A DNA stretch of 64,000 nt from an uncultured Collinsella sp. GTDB taxonomy: Bacteria; Actinomycetota; Coriobacteriia; Coriobacteriales; Coriobacteriaceae. The stretch spans positions 7,514 to 71,513 of the forward strand of contig CAUAWV010000007.1 of NCBI GenBank assembly GCA_958433005.1. The letters are read 5' to 3'. A program made the translations under genes and the position numbers. Under the pieces are notes generated by a model. That model was not told where the DNA came from, did not search any database, and was given only the letters and a program-made list of their open reading frames with translations. Shown piece by piece: positions 44,093 to 53,036 of this stretch; positions within the stretch are counted from its first letter, which is position 1; each line of letters begins with the position of its first letter.

Positions 44093-46056
44093 GTGAGGTT
44101 CAGGCGCTGGTGGAGTGTCCCGTTATCGTTGGCACGGCGGGCCACGTCGACCACGGTAAGTCGGCGCTGATCGAGGCGCTGACCGGCAAGAATCCCGACC
44201 GTCTGGAGGTTGAACGCCGTCGCGGTATGACCGTGGAGCTTGGCTTTGGCGAGCTGGCGCTCCCGAGTGGCAAGATCGTCGGCCTGGTCGACGTGCCGGG
44301 CCACGCGCATTACCTGCGCGCTATGGTGCAGGGCGCCACGGGTATCGACGTGGCCGTGCTGGTGGTTTCGGCCGTCGAGGGCGTGATGCCGCAGACCCGC
44401 GAGCACGTGCGTGTGCTGGAGCTGCTGGGCGTTACGCATATGGTGGTCGCGCTGACGATGTGCGACCTGGCCGATAACGAAATGATTGAGCTGGCCGAGC
44501 TCGACGTGGACGATTTTCTTTCGGATACCGTGTTTGCCGACGCGTCGATCGTGCCCGTGTCGTCCAAGACCGGCGCGGGGATCGATGACCTGCTTGCTGC
44601 ACTCGACGAGCAGGTTGCCGCTTGCTGGGATGCCTGCCGTGCCCGTGCCGAGACCACCGATGCCGCGCCGCGGCTGCCCATCGACCGCTGCTTTACGATC
44701 AAGGGCGCCGGTGCCGTGGTGACGGGAACGCTGCACGATGCGCCGGTTGCGGTGGGCGACGAGCTGATGGCGTTACCGTCGCGTACGGTCTGTCGTGTAC
44801 GCGGGATTCAGGTGCATGGCGATACGCCGCGGGCGTTGCCCGGCCAGCGTGTGGCGCTCAACTTGGTGGGCGATGCTGTCGCCGCGCTCGATCGCGGTGA
44901 GATGCTCGGCGTGCCGGGCCGCTTTGGCCAGTCGATGCGCTTTATGATGACGTTTACGTATTTGGGCCGCGAGGGCGCCAAGCCGCGCGTGCTCGAGTCG
45001 GGCGCGCGTGTGCACGTGATGGCGGGTACGGCCGAGGTTGTCGGCCGCATCATGCTTTTGGAGGGCGAGGCCCCCATGGCGGTGGGAGAGACGCGAGTGG
45101 TGCAGGTACGCTTGGAGGAACCGCTTCCGCTGCGCGCCGGCGACCATGCCGTGGTGCTGTCCTATTCGCCGGTCATGCTTATTGGTGGAGGGCGCGTGCT
45201 GTTGTCGCGATGCCGCCGTTCGCGCGAACTTACTGAGGGGGAACGCGTGCTGTACGCGGCGCTCGAGTCCGGCGATATCGCGGGCGGTGTGGGCGCTTGG
45301 CTGGCGTTGCGGACGCTGCCGGTTAAGGCGATTGATGTTGCCGAGGCTTTGGATCTTGGTGTCGGCGAGGTCGATGCCGCACTGCGCGGGTTGGTGGCGC
45401 AGGGCTCCGTTCGCAAGCTTGCCGTGGGTGATGCGGGCCTCTTGGCGGACGCCGTGGTGCTCGACGCCGCGATGGATGCACTGGCGGCGACCCTGTCAGC
45501 CATGCACGCGGCGGCTCCCAAGGAGACAGGCTTTACGCCCGGCGCCGTTGCCCATGCTGCGTGGCCTGCCGCTGATGAAGGCGTTGCCGCGGCCCTGATT
45601 TACGAGGGCTGCTCGCGCGGCGTGTGTGCCTCCGAGGGCGCCGAGGTGTTCGACCCGCACTCCGCTGCCGCTGCGGCGCGTGTGGTACGCGAGGCCTGCG
45701 AACGTATCGTTGCCTTGCTGGACGAAGCCGGCCTCGATGCACCGACGTTGCCCGATATGGGCGAGCGGTTGCAGCTCGATCGCGACACCATGACGCGTGC
45801 CCTGCGCGAGCTTTCGCTCAACCGCTCGATCGTTAAGGTCGAGCGCGACGTTGCCCTGTCCGCTGCCGCCGAGGCCCATGCGCGCGAGCTCGTCGCCGCC
45901 GCCATTGAGGCAGCCGGCGGCGCTGCCACCACGAGCGTGCTGCGCGAGGCCCTGGGCGTGTCGCGCAAACGGGCCATCAGCATCTTGGAACACCTGGATG
46001 CCGTGCGCTTTACAGTGCTCGACAAGGAGGCCGGCGGCCTGCGCTCCCTGCGCTAG
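44089..46056 (+). CDS. selB: Selenocysteine-specific elongation factor SelB
   Basis: A 655-residue GTPase that brings Sec-tRNA(Sec) to the ribosome at UGA codons followed by a SECIS. The GTPase domain has GHVDHGKSALIEALTG (G1) and DVPGHAHYLR (G3). The usual G4 NKxD/TKxD is TMCD here, a deviation. EF-Tu-like domains follow, then C-terminal winged helices (about 390-655) that bind the SECIS hairpin. Its length is normal. Known clients in this window are fdhF and selD. Confidence 0.95.
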   Translation: MSEVQALVECPVIVGTAGHVDHGKSALIEALTGKNPDRLEVERRRGMTVELGFGELALPSGKIVGLVDVPGHAHYLRAMVQGATGIDVAVLVVSAVEGVMPQTREHVRVLELLGVTHMVVALTMCDLADNEMIELAELDVDDFLSDTVFADASIVPVSSKTGAGIDDLLAALDEQVAACWDACRARAETTDAAPRLPIDRCFTIKGAGAVVTGTLHDAPVAVGDELMALPSRTVCRVRGIQVHGDTPRALPGQRVALNLVGDAVAALDRGEMLGVPGRFGQSMRFMMTFTYLGREGAKPRVLESGARVHVMAGTAEVVGRIMLLEGEAPMAVGETRVVQVRLEEPLPLRAGDHAVVLSYSPVMLIGGGRVLLSRCRRSRELTEGERVLYAALESGDIAGGVGAWLALRTLPVKAIDVAEALDLGVGEVDAALRGLVAQGSVRKLAVGDAGLLADAVVLDAAMDALAATLSAMHAAAPKETGFTPGAVAHAAWPAADEGVAAALIYEGCSRGVCASEGAEVFDPHSAAAAARVVREACERIVALLDEAGLDAPTLPDMGERLQLDRDTMTRALRELSLNRSIVKVERDVALSAAAEAHARELVAAAIEAAGGAATTSVLREALGVSRKRAISILEHLDAVRFTVLDKEAGGLRSLR

Positions 46057-46092
46057 ATTGACTGCTCGGTTTGGTAAAATACCGCCGCACTT

Positions 46093-46189
46093 GGGAACGG
46101 ATGGGCTCCGGTGGGCTCTGCGGTCCTCAAAACCGTTACGAGGCGTGCAAAACGTCTTGGATGTGTTCGATTCACATACGTTCCCGCCA
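46093..46189 (+). tRNA. selC: tRNA-Sec (anticodon TCA)
   Basis: A 97-base tRNA with all special features of tRNA-Sec. The acceptor GGGAACG pairs with CGTTCCC, followed by G and an encoded CCA. A long 6-bp D-stem is GGGCTC-CGGT-GGGCTC with two G-U pairs. The anticodon stem CGGT/ACCG closes the loop CCTCAAA, giving UCA that reads UGA. A long variable arm follows (GAGGCGT-GCAAA-ACGTCTT), and the T-arm is ATGTG-TTCGATT-CACAT. It lies 36 bases after selB. The eighth acceptor pair would be G-A. Confidence 0.95.
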
Positions 46190-46197
46190 TACGCTAC

Positions 46198-46253
46198 CAG
46201 CGCTTTTGTGCTCGCGGTCTTGCTGCGTGCCGCAAAGGCGCTGTTTTGTTTTT
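46198..46253 (+). terminator. Terminator downstream of selC
   Basis: CAGCGCTTTTG (46198-46208) pairs with CAAAGGCGCTG (46233-46243), 11 bp with one G-U pair, then TTTTGTTTTT. It would end the selA-selB-selC transcript. Confidence 0.75.
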
Positions 46254-46343
46254 GCACGAGCTTTTCGTAGCGCCGCTATTTCGACGGCTGTATTTAGCTT
46301 CGTGCACTGGGTTTCGAGCATGCCGATGGGGGTGGTTTGCCGT

Positions 46344-46976
46344 ATGACTACCGTAAGACGGGCCGATCTTTCTTGCGTCGTTCAAGCGGGCGGGCTGTCC
46401 TCGCGCATGGGCTGCGATAAGGCACGGATGTTGTTTTGCGGCGAGCCTTTGATCGAGCGCGTGCTGGGCCGCCTGGCTCAGGTTGCCGGCGAGCTGGTCG
46501 TGACGACGTCGCGTCCCAGCGAGCTTGCCTATCTTGAGGAGCGCGCGTTTGGCGGCTTGGTGCCGCATGTGGTGGCGGACCTTGAAGGGCCGGCGGGTGC
46601 CATGCGCGGCATCGCGAGCTCATTGGCCGCCGCCCGATTGCCGCTCGTGGCGATCGTCGCCTGCGATATGCCGTTTGTCTCGCCGGAACTCATCGGCACG
46701 CTTGCCGATCGTGTTGAGGCCGAGACACTCGACGTGTGCGTGCCGCGCGAGGAGCGGGGGATTGAGCCGCTTTGCGCCGTCTGGCGCCGTGACGCGTGTG
46801 CGCCGGTTGCCCAAGAGCTGCTCGCCTGCGACCGCCAGCGCATTCGCTGCCTGATCAATCGCGTTCAGGCTGGTTATATGGATGAGCCGCAGATCGTTAA
46901 GGCCACGGGCTCGACGCTCTGCTTCGAGAACGTCAATACGCCCGAGGAGTTTGCGGCGGCCGAGTTACTCGCCTAG
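46344..46976 (+). CDS. mobA: Molybdenum cofactor guanylyltransferase MobA
   Basis: A 210-residue nucleotidyltransferase that joins GMP to molybdopterin to make the guanine dinucleotide cofactor (MGD) needed by FdhF and the MopB protein. The N-terminal motif VVQAGGLSSRMGCDKA binds GTP. Later DLEGPAGAMRGI and ACDMPFVSPELI contain the metal-binding aspartate. Longer frames starting at 46071 would cover selC and its terminator, so they are wrong. ATG 46344 was chosen, with ATG 46326 as an alternative; GGGGGTGG between them may be the ribosome binding site. Confidence 0.9.
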   Translation: MTTVRRADLSCVVQAGGLSSRMGCDKARMLFCGEPLIERVLGRLAQVAGELVVTTSRPSELAYLEERAFGGLVPHVVADLEGPAGAMRGIASSLAAARLPLVAIVACDMPFVSPELIGTLADRVEAETLDVCVPREERGIEPLCAVWRRDACAPVAQELLACDRQRIRCLINRVQAGYMDEPQIVKATGSTLCFENVNTPEEFAAAELLA

Positions 46977-46991
46977 ACGATTGGAGTTGCC

Positions 46992-47387
46992 ATGTCTCAC
47001 GATATTTGCCCTGACACGGGAGAGCCTTGCACTTGCGATGGTTCCGAGCCTTGTACCTGCGGCTGTGGTGGCTGTGGGCATACGGCCGAGGAAGAGGCCG
47101 CGGCAGCTGCGTATCGCGATTCGCATCGGGCGACTTCGCTAAGCGATGCCCTCGACCACGAACGCAAGATCATCGTATCGTTCGACAGCACCTTCGATGT
47201 GATGGAATGCGAGCAGCTGTGCCTGGATGCCGGCGTGCCCGGGCGCATTATGCCTTTGCCCGGCTCCATTACCGCAGGCTGCGGTCTGTGCTGGGCCATG
47301 CCGTTCTCGGGCGATGCGCTCGCCGCCTTTCGCGCTGCCACCGAAGGCCGCATAACCCCCGCCGACTACCATCAGCTCGTCCTCTAA
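46992..47387 (+). CDS. DUF3343 domain protein with a cysteine-rich N-terminal head (paralogue 2)
   Basis: A 131-residue protein. Residues 1-30 contain seven cysteines (positions 6, 13, 15, 21, 23, 25, 28) in CxC and CxCxC spacing, an obvious metal- or chalcogen-binding head. A short linker then leads to a DUF3343 core with MECEQLCLDAG, GRIMPLPGS and TAGCGLCWAMP, clearly related to the 83-residue protein at 7521. It starts 15 bases after mobA and next to the Sec genes. A selenium or sulfur carrier role is inferred from both contexts. No enzymatic activity is known for the family. Confidence 0.8.
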   Translation: MSHDICPDTGEPCTCDGSEPCTCGCGGCGHTAEEEAAAAAYRDSHRATSLSDALDHERKIIVSFDSTFDVMECEQLCLDAGVPGRIMPLPGSITAGCGLCWAMPFSGDALAAFRAATEGRITPADYHQLVL

Positions 47388-47394
47388 CTACCAC

Positions 47395-47428
47395 ACCACC
47401 ACAAAGGTGCTGTCCCCAATGTGGTGGT
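47395..47428. repeat. Intergenic hairpin related to the 31-base palindromes
   Basis: ACCACCACA (47395-47403) pairs with TGTGGTGGT (47420-47428). The interior AAAGGTGCTGTCCCC resembles the AAAGGGACTGTCCC centre of the palindromes at 3679 and 61517, so this may be a degenerate member. It follows the DUF3343 stop by 7 bases. The remaining bases to gdhA (47643) hold a GC-rich hairpin near 47590-47610 and a good ribosome binding site (TTGGAGGAAGC), but no clear promoter. Confidence 0.5.
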
Positions 47429-47642
47429 TTGGAACACGTGGACGAAACAGGTTTGAAACACGGGTTTTGCACGTCAGGCACTCAAAAACGCCTCTACCTG
47501 CATCGTAATCAAAACGAAACATCTGCTCGTCTGCTTATGCGAAACTTTCCCGCAACAGTGCGATATTATCCATACACGATAAAGTTCGCGGCGCACAGGG
47601 TGCCGCGACCGACACTTTTCGTTTCCTATCATTGGAGGAAGC

Positions 47643-48998
47643 ATGAGCTACACGCAGAAAGTTCTCGACGAGCTCAAGGCCCGCTATCCCGAGCAGCCTG
47701 AGTTCATCCAGGCCGCGACCGAGATCCTCGGCACCATCCAGCCGGCGCTCGACGCCCATCCCGAGTACGAGGAGGCCGCCCTGCTTGAGCGCCTCGTCGA
47801 GCCCGAGCGCATCGTTATGTTCCGTGTCCCCTGGGTCGATGACCAGGGCAAGGTTCAGGTCAACCGCGGCTATCGTGTCGAGTTCAACTCTGCCATTGGA
47901 CCCTACAAGGGCGGCCTGCGCTTTAACCCGACGGTCACCCTGGGCATGCTCAAGTTCCTGGGCCTGGAGCAGATCCTCAAGAACAGCCTGACCACCCTTC
48001 CCATGGGCGGCGGCAAGGGCGGCTCCGACTTTGACCCCAAGGGCAAGTCCAACAACGAGATCATGCACTTCTGCCAGTCCTTCATGACCGAGCTCTATCG
48101 CCACATCGGCCCCAACACCGACGTTCCCGCCGGCGACCTGGGCGTTGGCGGCCGTGAGGTTGCCTACATGTTCGGTCAGTACAAGCGCCTGACCAACGAG
48201 TGGACCGGCGTCCTCACCGGCAAGGGCCTCTCCTTTGGCGGCTCGCTCGCCCGTACCGAGGCCACCGGCTACGGCCTGGTCTACTTTGTGGACGAGTACC
48301 TCAAGAGCCGCGGCGACTCCTTCGAGGGCAAGAACGTCGTCGTTCACGGTTCCGGCAACGTCGCTATCTACGCGGTCCAGAAGGTCGCCCAGCTCGGCGG
48401 CAAGGTGCTTGCCTGCTCCGATACCCACGGCTGGGTCGAGGATCCCGACGGCATCGACTACTCCGTGCTCGAGCACGTCTACAACCAGAAGCGCTCCGGC
48501 CACGACAAGGGCGTCACGCTCGCCATGTACGTTGACGAGAAGCCCAACGCCGTGTGGCACGAGGGCGACGGCCGCGGCGTGTGGGAGCTGCCCTGCGACA
48601 TCGCGCTGCCCTGCGCTCGCGAGAACACGCTGCTGCTCGAGGACGCCCAGGCGCTCGTCGCCAACGGCTGCAAGGTGGTCGGCGAGGGCGCGAACATGCC
48701 TACGACCATCGAGGCCACGACCTACTTCCAGGAGAACGGCGTCGCCTTTATGCCCGGCAAGGCTGCCAACGCCGGTGGCGTGCTCGTGTCCGGCCTGGAG
48801 ATGAGCCAGAACGCCGAGCACCTGTCCTGGACCTTCGAGGAGGTCGACGGCAAGCTCGAGCAGCTCATGCGCGGCATGTTCCACAACGTGGACGACACCG
48901 CCAAGGAGTACGGCGAGGAGGGCAACTTCGTCATGGGCGCAAACATCGCCGGCTTCCTGAAGGTCGCCGATGCCATGCTCGCCCAGGGTGTCTGCTAA
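47643..48998 (+). CDS. gdhA: Glutamate dehydrogenase, NADP-type hexameric
   Basis: A 451-residue enzyme interconverting 2-oxoglutarate plus ammonia and glutamate. Key segments are PYKGGLRFNP (substrate lysine), LPMGGGKGGSDFDPKGKS (catalytic region), DVPAGDLGVGGREVAYMFG and VVHGSGNVAIYAVQK (nucleotide-binding loop). Length and segments match the short bacterial NADP-dependent class. The codons are strongly biased to C/G endings, as in highly expressed genes. It has a strong ribosome binding site and its own terminator, so it is a single-gene unit. Confidence 0.95.
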   Translation: MSYTQKVLDELKARYPEQPEFIQAATEILGTIQPALDAHPEYEEAALLERLVEPERIVMFRVPWVDDQGKVQVNRGYRVEFNSAIGPYKGGLRFNPTVTLGMLKFLGLEQILKNSLTTLPMGGGKGGSDFDPKGKSNNEIMHFCQSFMTELYRHIGPNTDVPAGDLGVGGREVAYMFGQYKRLTNEWTGVLTGKGLSFGGSLARTEATGYGLVYFVDEYLKSRGDSFEGKNVVVHGSGNVAIYAVQKVAQLGGKVLACSDTHGWVEDPDGIDYSVLEHVYNQKRSGHDKGVTLAMYVDEKPNAVWHEGDGRGVWELPCDIALPCARENTLLLEDAQALVANGCKVVGEGANMPTTIEATTYFQENGVAFMPGKAANAGGVLVSGLEMSQNAEHLSWTFEEVDGKLEQLMRGMFHNVDDTAKEYGEEGNFVMGANIAGFLKVADAMLAQGVC

Positions 48999-49023
48999 AT
49001 CTTGCCTGACATAGCATGTAATG

Positions 49024-49055
49024 AGGCTCTCGGCTCAACGCCGGGAGCCTTTTTT
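49024..49055 (+). terminator. Terminator of gdhA
   Basis: AGGCTCTCGGC (49024-49034) pairs with GCCGGGAGCCT (49040-49050) around the loop TCAAC, followed by a run of T. Confidence 0.88.
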
Positions 49056-49150
49056 GATCCGCATGCGACGGAGGAAAATGGTTCATTTTGTCCCGACACG
49101 AGCTATGCCCCCTCGTTTGGTACACTTAGAGGTACTGGACAAGTAAAGAG

Positions 49151-50065
49151 ATGGGGGAGAACGTGCTCAAGTTCGGCACCTACGTCCGTGTTGGAAACGC
49201 GGCCGAAGCCTATGAGCTCTTGCAGAAAAACCGCAACAACAAGATTGTGGGCGGCGGCATCTGGATGCGCCTTGGTTCACGTCGCGTGGCGACGGCGATT
49301 GACCTTTCGGCCTGCGGACTCGATCAGATTGAGGAGACCGAGACCGAGTTTCGCATCGGTGCCATGTGCACCCTGCGTCAGCTCGAGCGTCATGCCGGGC
49401 TCAACGTGCTTGTCAACAATGTTTTTGAGTTCGCCGTCCACGACATCGTGGGCGTGCAGCTGCGCAATACCGCCACGGTGGGCGGTAGCATCTACGGCCG
49501 CTTTGGCTTCTCGGACGTGCTTTCGGCCTTTTTGGCGCTCGACTCGTACGTTGAGCTGACGGGTGCCGGCCGCGTGCCGCTCGCCGAGTTTGTGAACATG
49601 GGCTACGTGCGCGACGTGATCGAGCATGTTGTGGTCGTTAAGCATGACTACCGCGCAAGCTACGAGGCCGTACGCAAGGCCGCGACCGACTTCCCATCCC
49701 TAAATGTCACCGCCGCCTGGTGGGATAACAGCTGGCATGTCACCGTGGGTGCCCGCCCGCTGCGCGCGACCCTGCTGCGGGGCGAGGCATGCGGCCTGGT
49801 GAACGAGCAGCCTTCCGAGGACGAGCTGTGCGCCCTTGCCGCGTCCGTGCGTGCCCTGAGCTACGGCACCAACATGTGGGGCTCGGCCGACTACCGCCGC
49901 CGCATCTCGGCCCCGCTCGCCGTCCAGGCCGTGCGCCGCGCCGCCGGCATCGAGCTTTCGGCCGCGCTTGCCCGCGAGCTCGAGACCGTTCAGGTCCCCA
50001 AATATGCCACGGACGAGTATTCCTGCCGCCGCGTGCCCGGCGTCGATTCTAGCGAGGTGCGCTAA
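49151..50065 (+). CDS. FAD-binding subunit of a molybdenum hydroxylase (CoxM/XdhB-like)
   Basis: A 304-residue FAD-binding protein of the CO dehydrogenase M-subunit/xanthine dehydrogenase FAD-domain type. It passes electrons from the iron-sulfur clusters to NAD or another acceptor. Seen are KIVGGGIWMRL (first FAD loop) and RNTATVGGSIYGRFGFSDVLSAFL (second). GTG 49163 after GGGGGAG is an alternative start, giving a natural MLKFGTYV N-terminus. Its TAA overlaps the next ATG by one base, so the two are coupled. Confidence 0.85.
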   Translation: MGENVLKFGTYVRVGNAAEAYELLQKNRNNKIVGGGIWMRLGSRRVATAIDLSACGLDQIEETETEFRIGAMCTLRQLERHAGLNVLVNNVFEFAVHDIVGVQLRNTATVGGSIYGRFGFSDVLSAFLALDSYVELTGAGRVPLAEFVNMGYVRDVIEHVVVVKHDYRASYEAVRKAATDFPSLNVTAAWWDNSWHVTVGARPLRATLLRGEACGLVNEQPSEDELCALAASVRALSYGTNMWGSADYRRRISAPLAVQAVRRAAGIELSAALARELETVQVPKYATDEYSCRRVPGVDSSEVR

Positions 50066-52896
50066 TGGCTGCCAAACTCATCGATCTTTCCTTTACGCTC
50101 AACGGCCGCAAGGTCAAGGTTCAGATTGCCCCCGATACCATGCTCTTTTCGCTTTTGCGTGAGCAGGGTTGCGCGTCGGTGCGCTGCGCCTGCGAGACCA
50201 CCAACTGCGGCCTGTGCACGGTGTGGCTCGACGGCGACCCGGTGCTGAGCTGCTCGGTTCCCGCCGCGCGCGTCGAGGGCCATACCATCACCACGCTCGA
50301 GGGTCTCAAGGCTGAGTCCGAGGCGCTTGCCCGCGCGATGGCTGCCGAAGGCGCCGAGCAGTGCGGTTTTTGCGCCCCCGGCCTTATCATGAACGTGCTG
50401 GCGCTTGCCCGCGCCGCCAAGGAGGACCCGAGCCTCGTCGCCACGCGCGAGGAGCTGTCGCGCCAGCTCGCCGGCAACCTCTGCCGTTGCAGCGGCTACG
50501 AGAGCCAGCTGCGCGCCATTGTCCGCTTCCTCAACGAGTCCGGCGTGCAGGTGGGCTTTGAGATGCCCGAACTGCCGGTCAACGACACCAGCTGCGACGG
50601 TGTCTCGTACAAGCAGATCACCCATAAGCAGCCCAAGAAGGACTCGAAGGCGCTGCTCGAGGGCCGTCCCGTCTACACGGGCGATATGGTGCCCGCCGGC
50701 GCCCTGATCGTCAAACTCAAGCGCAGCCCCTATGCCCGCGCCAAGATCCGCTCCATCGATACGTCGCGCGCCCTGAAGGTGCCCGGCGTCGTGGGCGTCT
50801 ACACCTACGAGGACGTGCCCAAGCGCCGCTTTACTATCGCCGGTCAGAGCTATCCGCAGCCGAGTCCCTACGACCGCCTGATTCTCGAGAACCTTGTTCG
50901 CTACCAAAACGAGGAGGTTGCGATCGTTGCCGCCGAAACCGAGGAGGCCGCCGACAAGGCGCTCAAGCTCATCAAGGTCGACTATGAGGTGCTCGAGCCC
51001 CTGCTCGACTTTACCCAGGCACTCGATAACGATATCGTGGTCCACCCCGAGGGCGACGTGACCTTTATGTTCCCGCAGGGCGGCGACGTTCCGCGCAACC
51101 TGGTGTGCAGCGGCACGAGCGACTTTGGCGACCTTGACGAGGCCTTCGCCCAGAGCGACATCGTCTTTGGGCGCACTTACACCAGCCAGGCCACGCAGAC
51201 CGCGCCCATGGAGACCTTCCGTGCCTTCGCGACGACTGACGCATTCGGACGCATCTCGGTGACCACCTCTACGCAGGTGCCCTTCCACGTGCGCCGCATG
51301 GTCGCGCAGTCGCTCGACATTCCGCAGTCGCAGGTGCAGGTCATTAAGCCGCGCATCGGCGGCGGCTTTGGCTCCAAGCAGACGGGCTGCTGCGAGATCT
51401 TCGTGGCGTTCGTCACCCAGCAGACTGGCCGTCCGAGCTACTGCTGCTACACCCGCGAGGAGACCATCACTGCGGGCAACTCGCGCCACCAGATGCAGAT
51501 GACCGTTAAGCTGGGCGCCATGAACGACGGCACCATCACGGCCATCGACCTGCACACGCTGTCCAACGCCGGAGCGTACGGCGAGCACGCCACCACGACG
51601 ATCGGCCTTTCGGGCCACAAGAGCCTGCCGATTTACAACCATGTAAAGGCGAGCCGCTTTAGCTGGGACGCTGTCTACACCAATACCAACCGCGGCGGCG
51701 CGTATCGCGGCTACGGTGCCACCCAGGGCCAGTTTGCCGTGGAGAGTGCCGTCAACGAGCTCGCTGACATGCTGCACATGGACCCCGCCGACCTGCGCCT
51801 TAAGAACATCGTGCGCGAGGGCGAGATCATGCCGCAGTACTACAACGAAAAGCTCAACGCCTGCGCACTCGACCGCTGCCTGCTGCGCGCGATGGACATG
51901 ATCGGTTGGCGTGACAAGCCGCTGGCCGTCGACCTGGGCGACCGCGTGCGTGCTCTGGGCTGTGCGCTCACCATGCAGGGCTCGGGCATTTCCAACGTGG
52001 ATATCGCCGGCATCGACATGCGCCTGGAAGAGGACGGCTTCATTTCCATCGGCACCGGCGCCACCGATAACGGCATGGGCGTCGACACGATCCTGGCGCA
52101 GATTGCCGCCGAGGAGCTGGGCGTGGAGAGCTCGCTCATTGTGGTGCGCGGCGTGGACACCGACGTGTCGCCGTTCGATGCCGGCTCGTACGCGAGCTCC
52201 GGTACCTACGTGACGGGCCTGGCAGCCAAGAACGCCGCGACCGAGCTGCGCGAGAAGATCTGCGCTAAGGCCGCCCAGATGTGGGACGTGGACGCCGCCG
52301 ACGTGGTCTTTGATGGCCAGTACGTGCGCCTGTCCGACGAGCGTGCCGCGCGCGAGCAGAACCGCTACCTCACGCTGCGTGACTTTGCCAACCTGTGCGT
52401 CAAGAACATCGCGGGCGGCGACGCGCTCACCTCGCACGCCTCTGCCTGCCTGCCCGTTTCGCCCCCGCCGTTTATGGCCGGCATTGCCGAGGTCGAGGTC
52501 GACAAGGCCACCGGCAAGGTGACTGTGGTGGACTACGCGGCGGCCGTCGACTGCGGCACCGTGATCAACGAGGCGCTCGCGCGCGTCCAGGCCGAGGGCG
52601 GCATTGCCCAGGGCATCGGCCACGCGCTCTACGAGATTGTCGAGCACGACGACCGCGGCCGTCTGCGCACCGGCAACTTTATGAGCTATAAGCTGCCCAC
52701 GCGCTTGGATATCGGCAGCATTCGCGTGGCCTTTGAGCCGAGCTACGAGCCGACGGGCCCGTTTGGCGCCAAGTCGATCGGCGAGGTCGTCATCAACACG
52801 CCGCTCGCCGCCGTGGCCTCGGCCGTGGCACACGCCACCGGCCACCAGGTTCGCTCGCTGCCGATCACACCCGAGAAGGCCCTGCTGGGGGAGTAG
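50065..52896 (+). CDS. Molybdenum hydroxylase, fused [2Fe-2S] and molybdopterin subunit (xanthine dehydrogenase family)
   Basis: A 943-residue fusion. Residues 1-165 hold the plant-type [2Fe-2S] motif (CACETTNCGLC) and the second cluster motif (QCGFCAPG with GNLCRCSGY). From about 185 the molybdopterin part has IGGGFGSKQ, AYRGYGATQG and, near the end, GAKSIGE with the probable catalytic glutamate. Enzymes of this family hydroxylate purines, aldehydes or nicotinate. With selD, yedF, DUF3343 and a desulfurase in the same window, a labile-selenium (selenium-dependent) hydroxylase is plausible. The usual markers yqeB and yqeC are not in the window, and the substrate cannot be read from the sequence. 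Confidence 0.88.
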   Translation: MAAKLIDLSFTLNGRKVKVQIAPDTMLFSLLREQGCASVRCACETTNCGLCTVWLDGDPVLSCSVPAARVEGHTITTLEGLKAESEALARAMAAEGAEQCGFCAPGLIMNVLALARAAKEDPSLVATREELSRQLAGNLCRCSGYESQLRAIVRFLNESGVQVGFEMPELPVNDTSCDGVSYKQITHKQPKKDSKALLEGRPVYTGDMVPAGALIVKLKRSPYARAKIRSIDTSRALKVPGVVGVYTYEDVPKRRFTIAGQSYPQPSPYDRLILENLVRYQNEEVAIVAAETEEAADKALKLIKVDYEVLEPLLDFTQALDNDIVVHPEGDVTFMFPQGGDVPRNLVCSGTSDFGDLDEAFAQSDIVFGRTYTSQATQTAPMETFRAFATTDAFGRISVTTSTQVPFHVRRMVAQSLDIPQSQVQVIKPRIGGGFGSKQTGCCEIFVAFVTQQTGRPSYCCYTREETITAGNSRHQMQMTVKLGAMNDGTITAIDLHTLSNAGAYGEHATTTIGLSGHKSLPIYNHVKASRFSWDAVYTNTNRGGAYRGYGATQGQFAVESAVNELADMLHMDPADLRLKNIVREGEIMPQYYNEKLNACALDRCLLRAMDMIGWRDKPLAVDLGDRVRALGCALTMQGSGISNVDIAGIDMRLEEDGFISIGTGATDNGMGVDTILAQIAAEELGVESSLIVVRGVDTDVSPFDAGSYASSGTYVTGLAAKNAATELREKICAKAAQMWDVDAADVVFDGQYVRLSDERAAREQNRYLTLRDFANLCVKNIAGGDALTSHASACLPVSPPPFMAGIAEVEVDKATGKVTVVDYAAAVDCGTVINEALARVQAEGGIAQGIGHALYEIVEHDDRGRLRTGNFMSYKLPTRLDIGSIRVAFEPSYEPTGPFGAKSIGEVVINTPLAAVASAVAHATGHQVRSLPITPEKALLGE

Positions 52897-52925
52897 CGGG
52901 TCAGCGAACAAGTCGTAATGGGCGG

Positions 52926-52950
52926 GGCGGGGCAACTCGTCCCGCCTTTT
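52926..52950 (+). terminator. Terminator of the molybdenum hydroxylase genes
   Basis: GGCGGG (52926-52931) pairs with CCCGCC (52941-52946) and is followed by TTTT. Confidence 0.7.
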
Positions 52951-53036
52951 GCACTCGTGGTGAGGTCGTGAGCCTGTAAAAGGTGTGCGTGCGCTTGCCG
53001 TTCGTATCTGCTATCATTCCTAGTCTGTGCGCTCAT

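Noticed and set aside
46071..46343. N-terminal extension of MobA from 46071
   Set aside because: It would cover tRNA-Sec and its terminator, and the MobA family begins directly before the GTP-binding loop.
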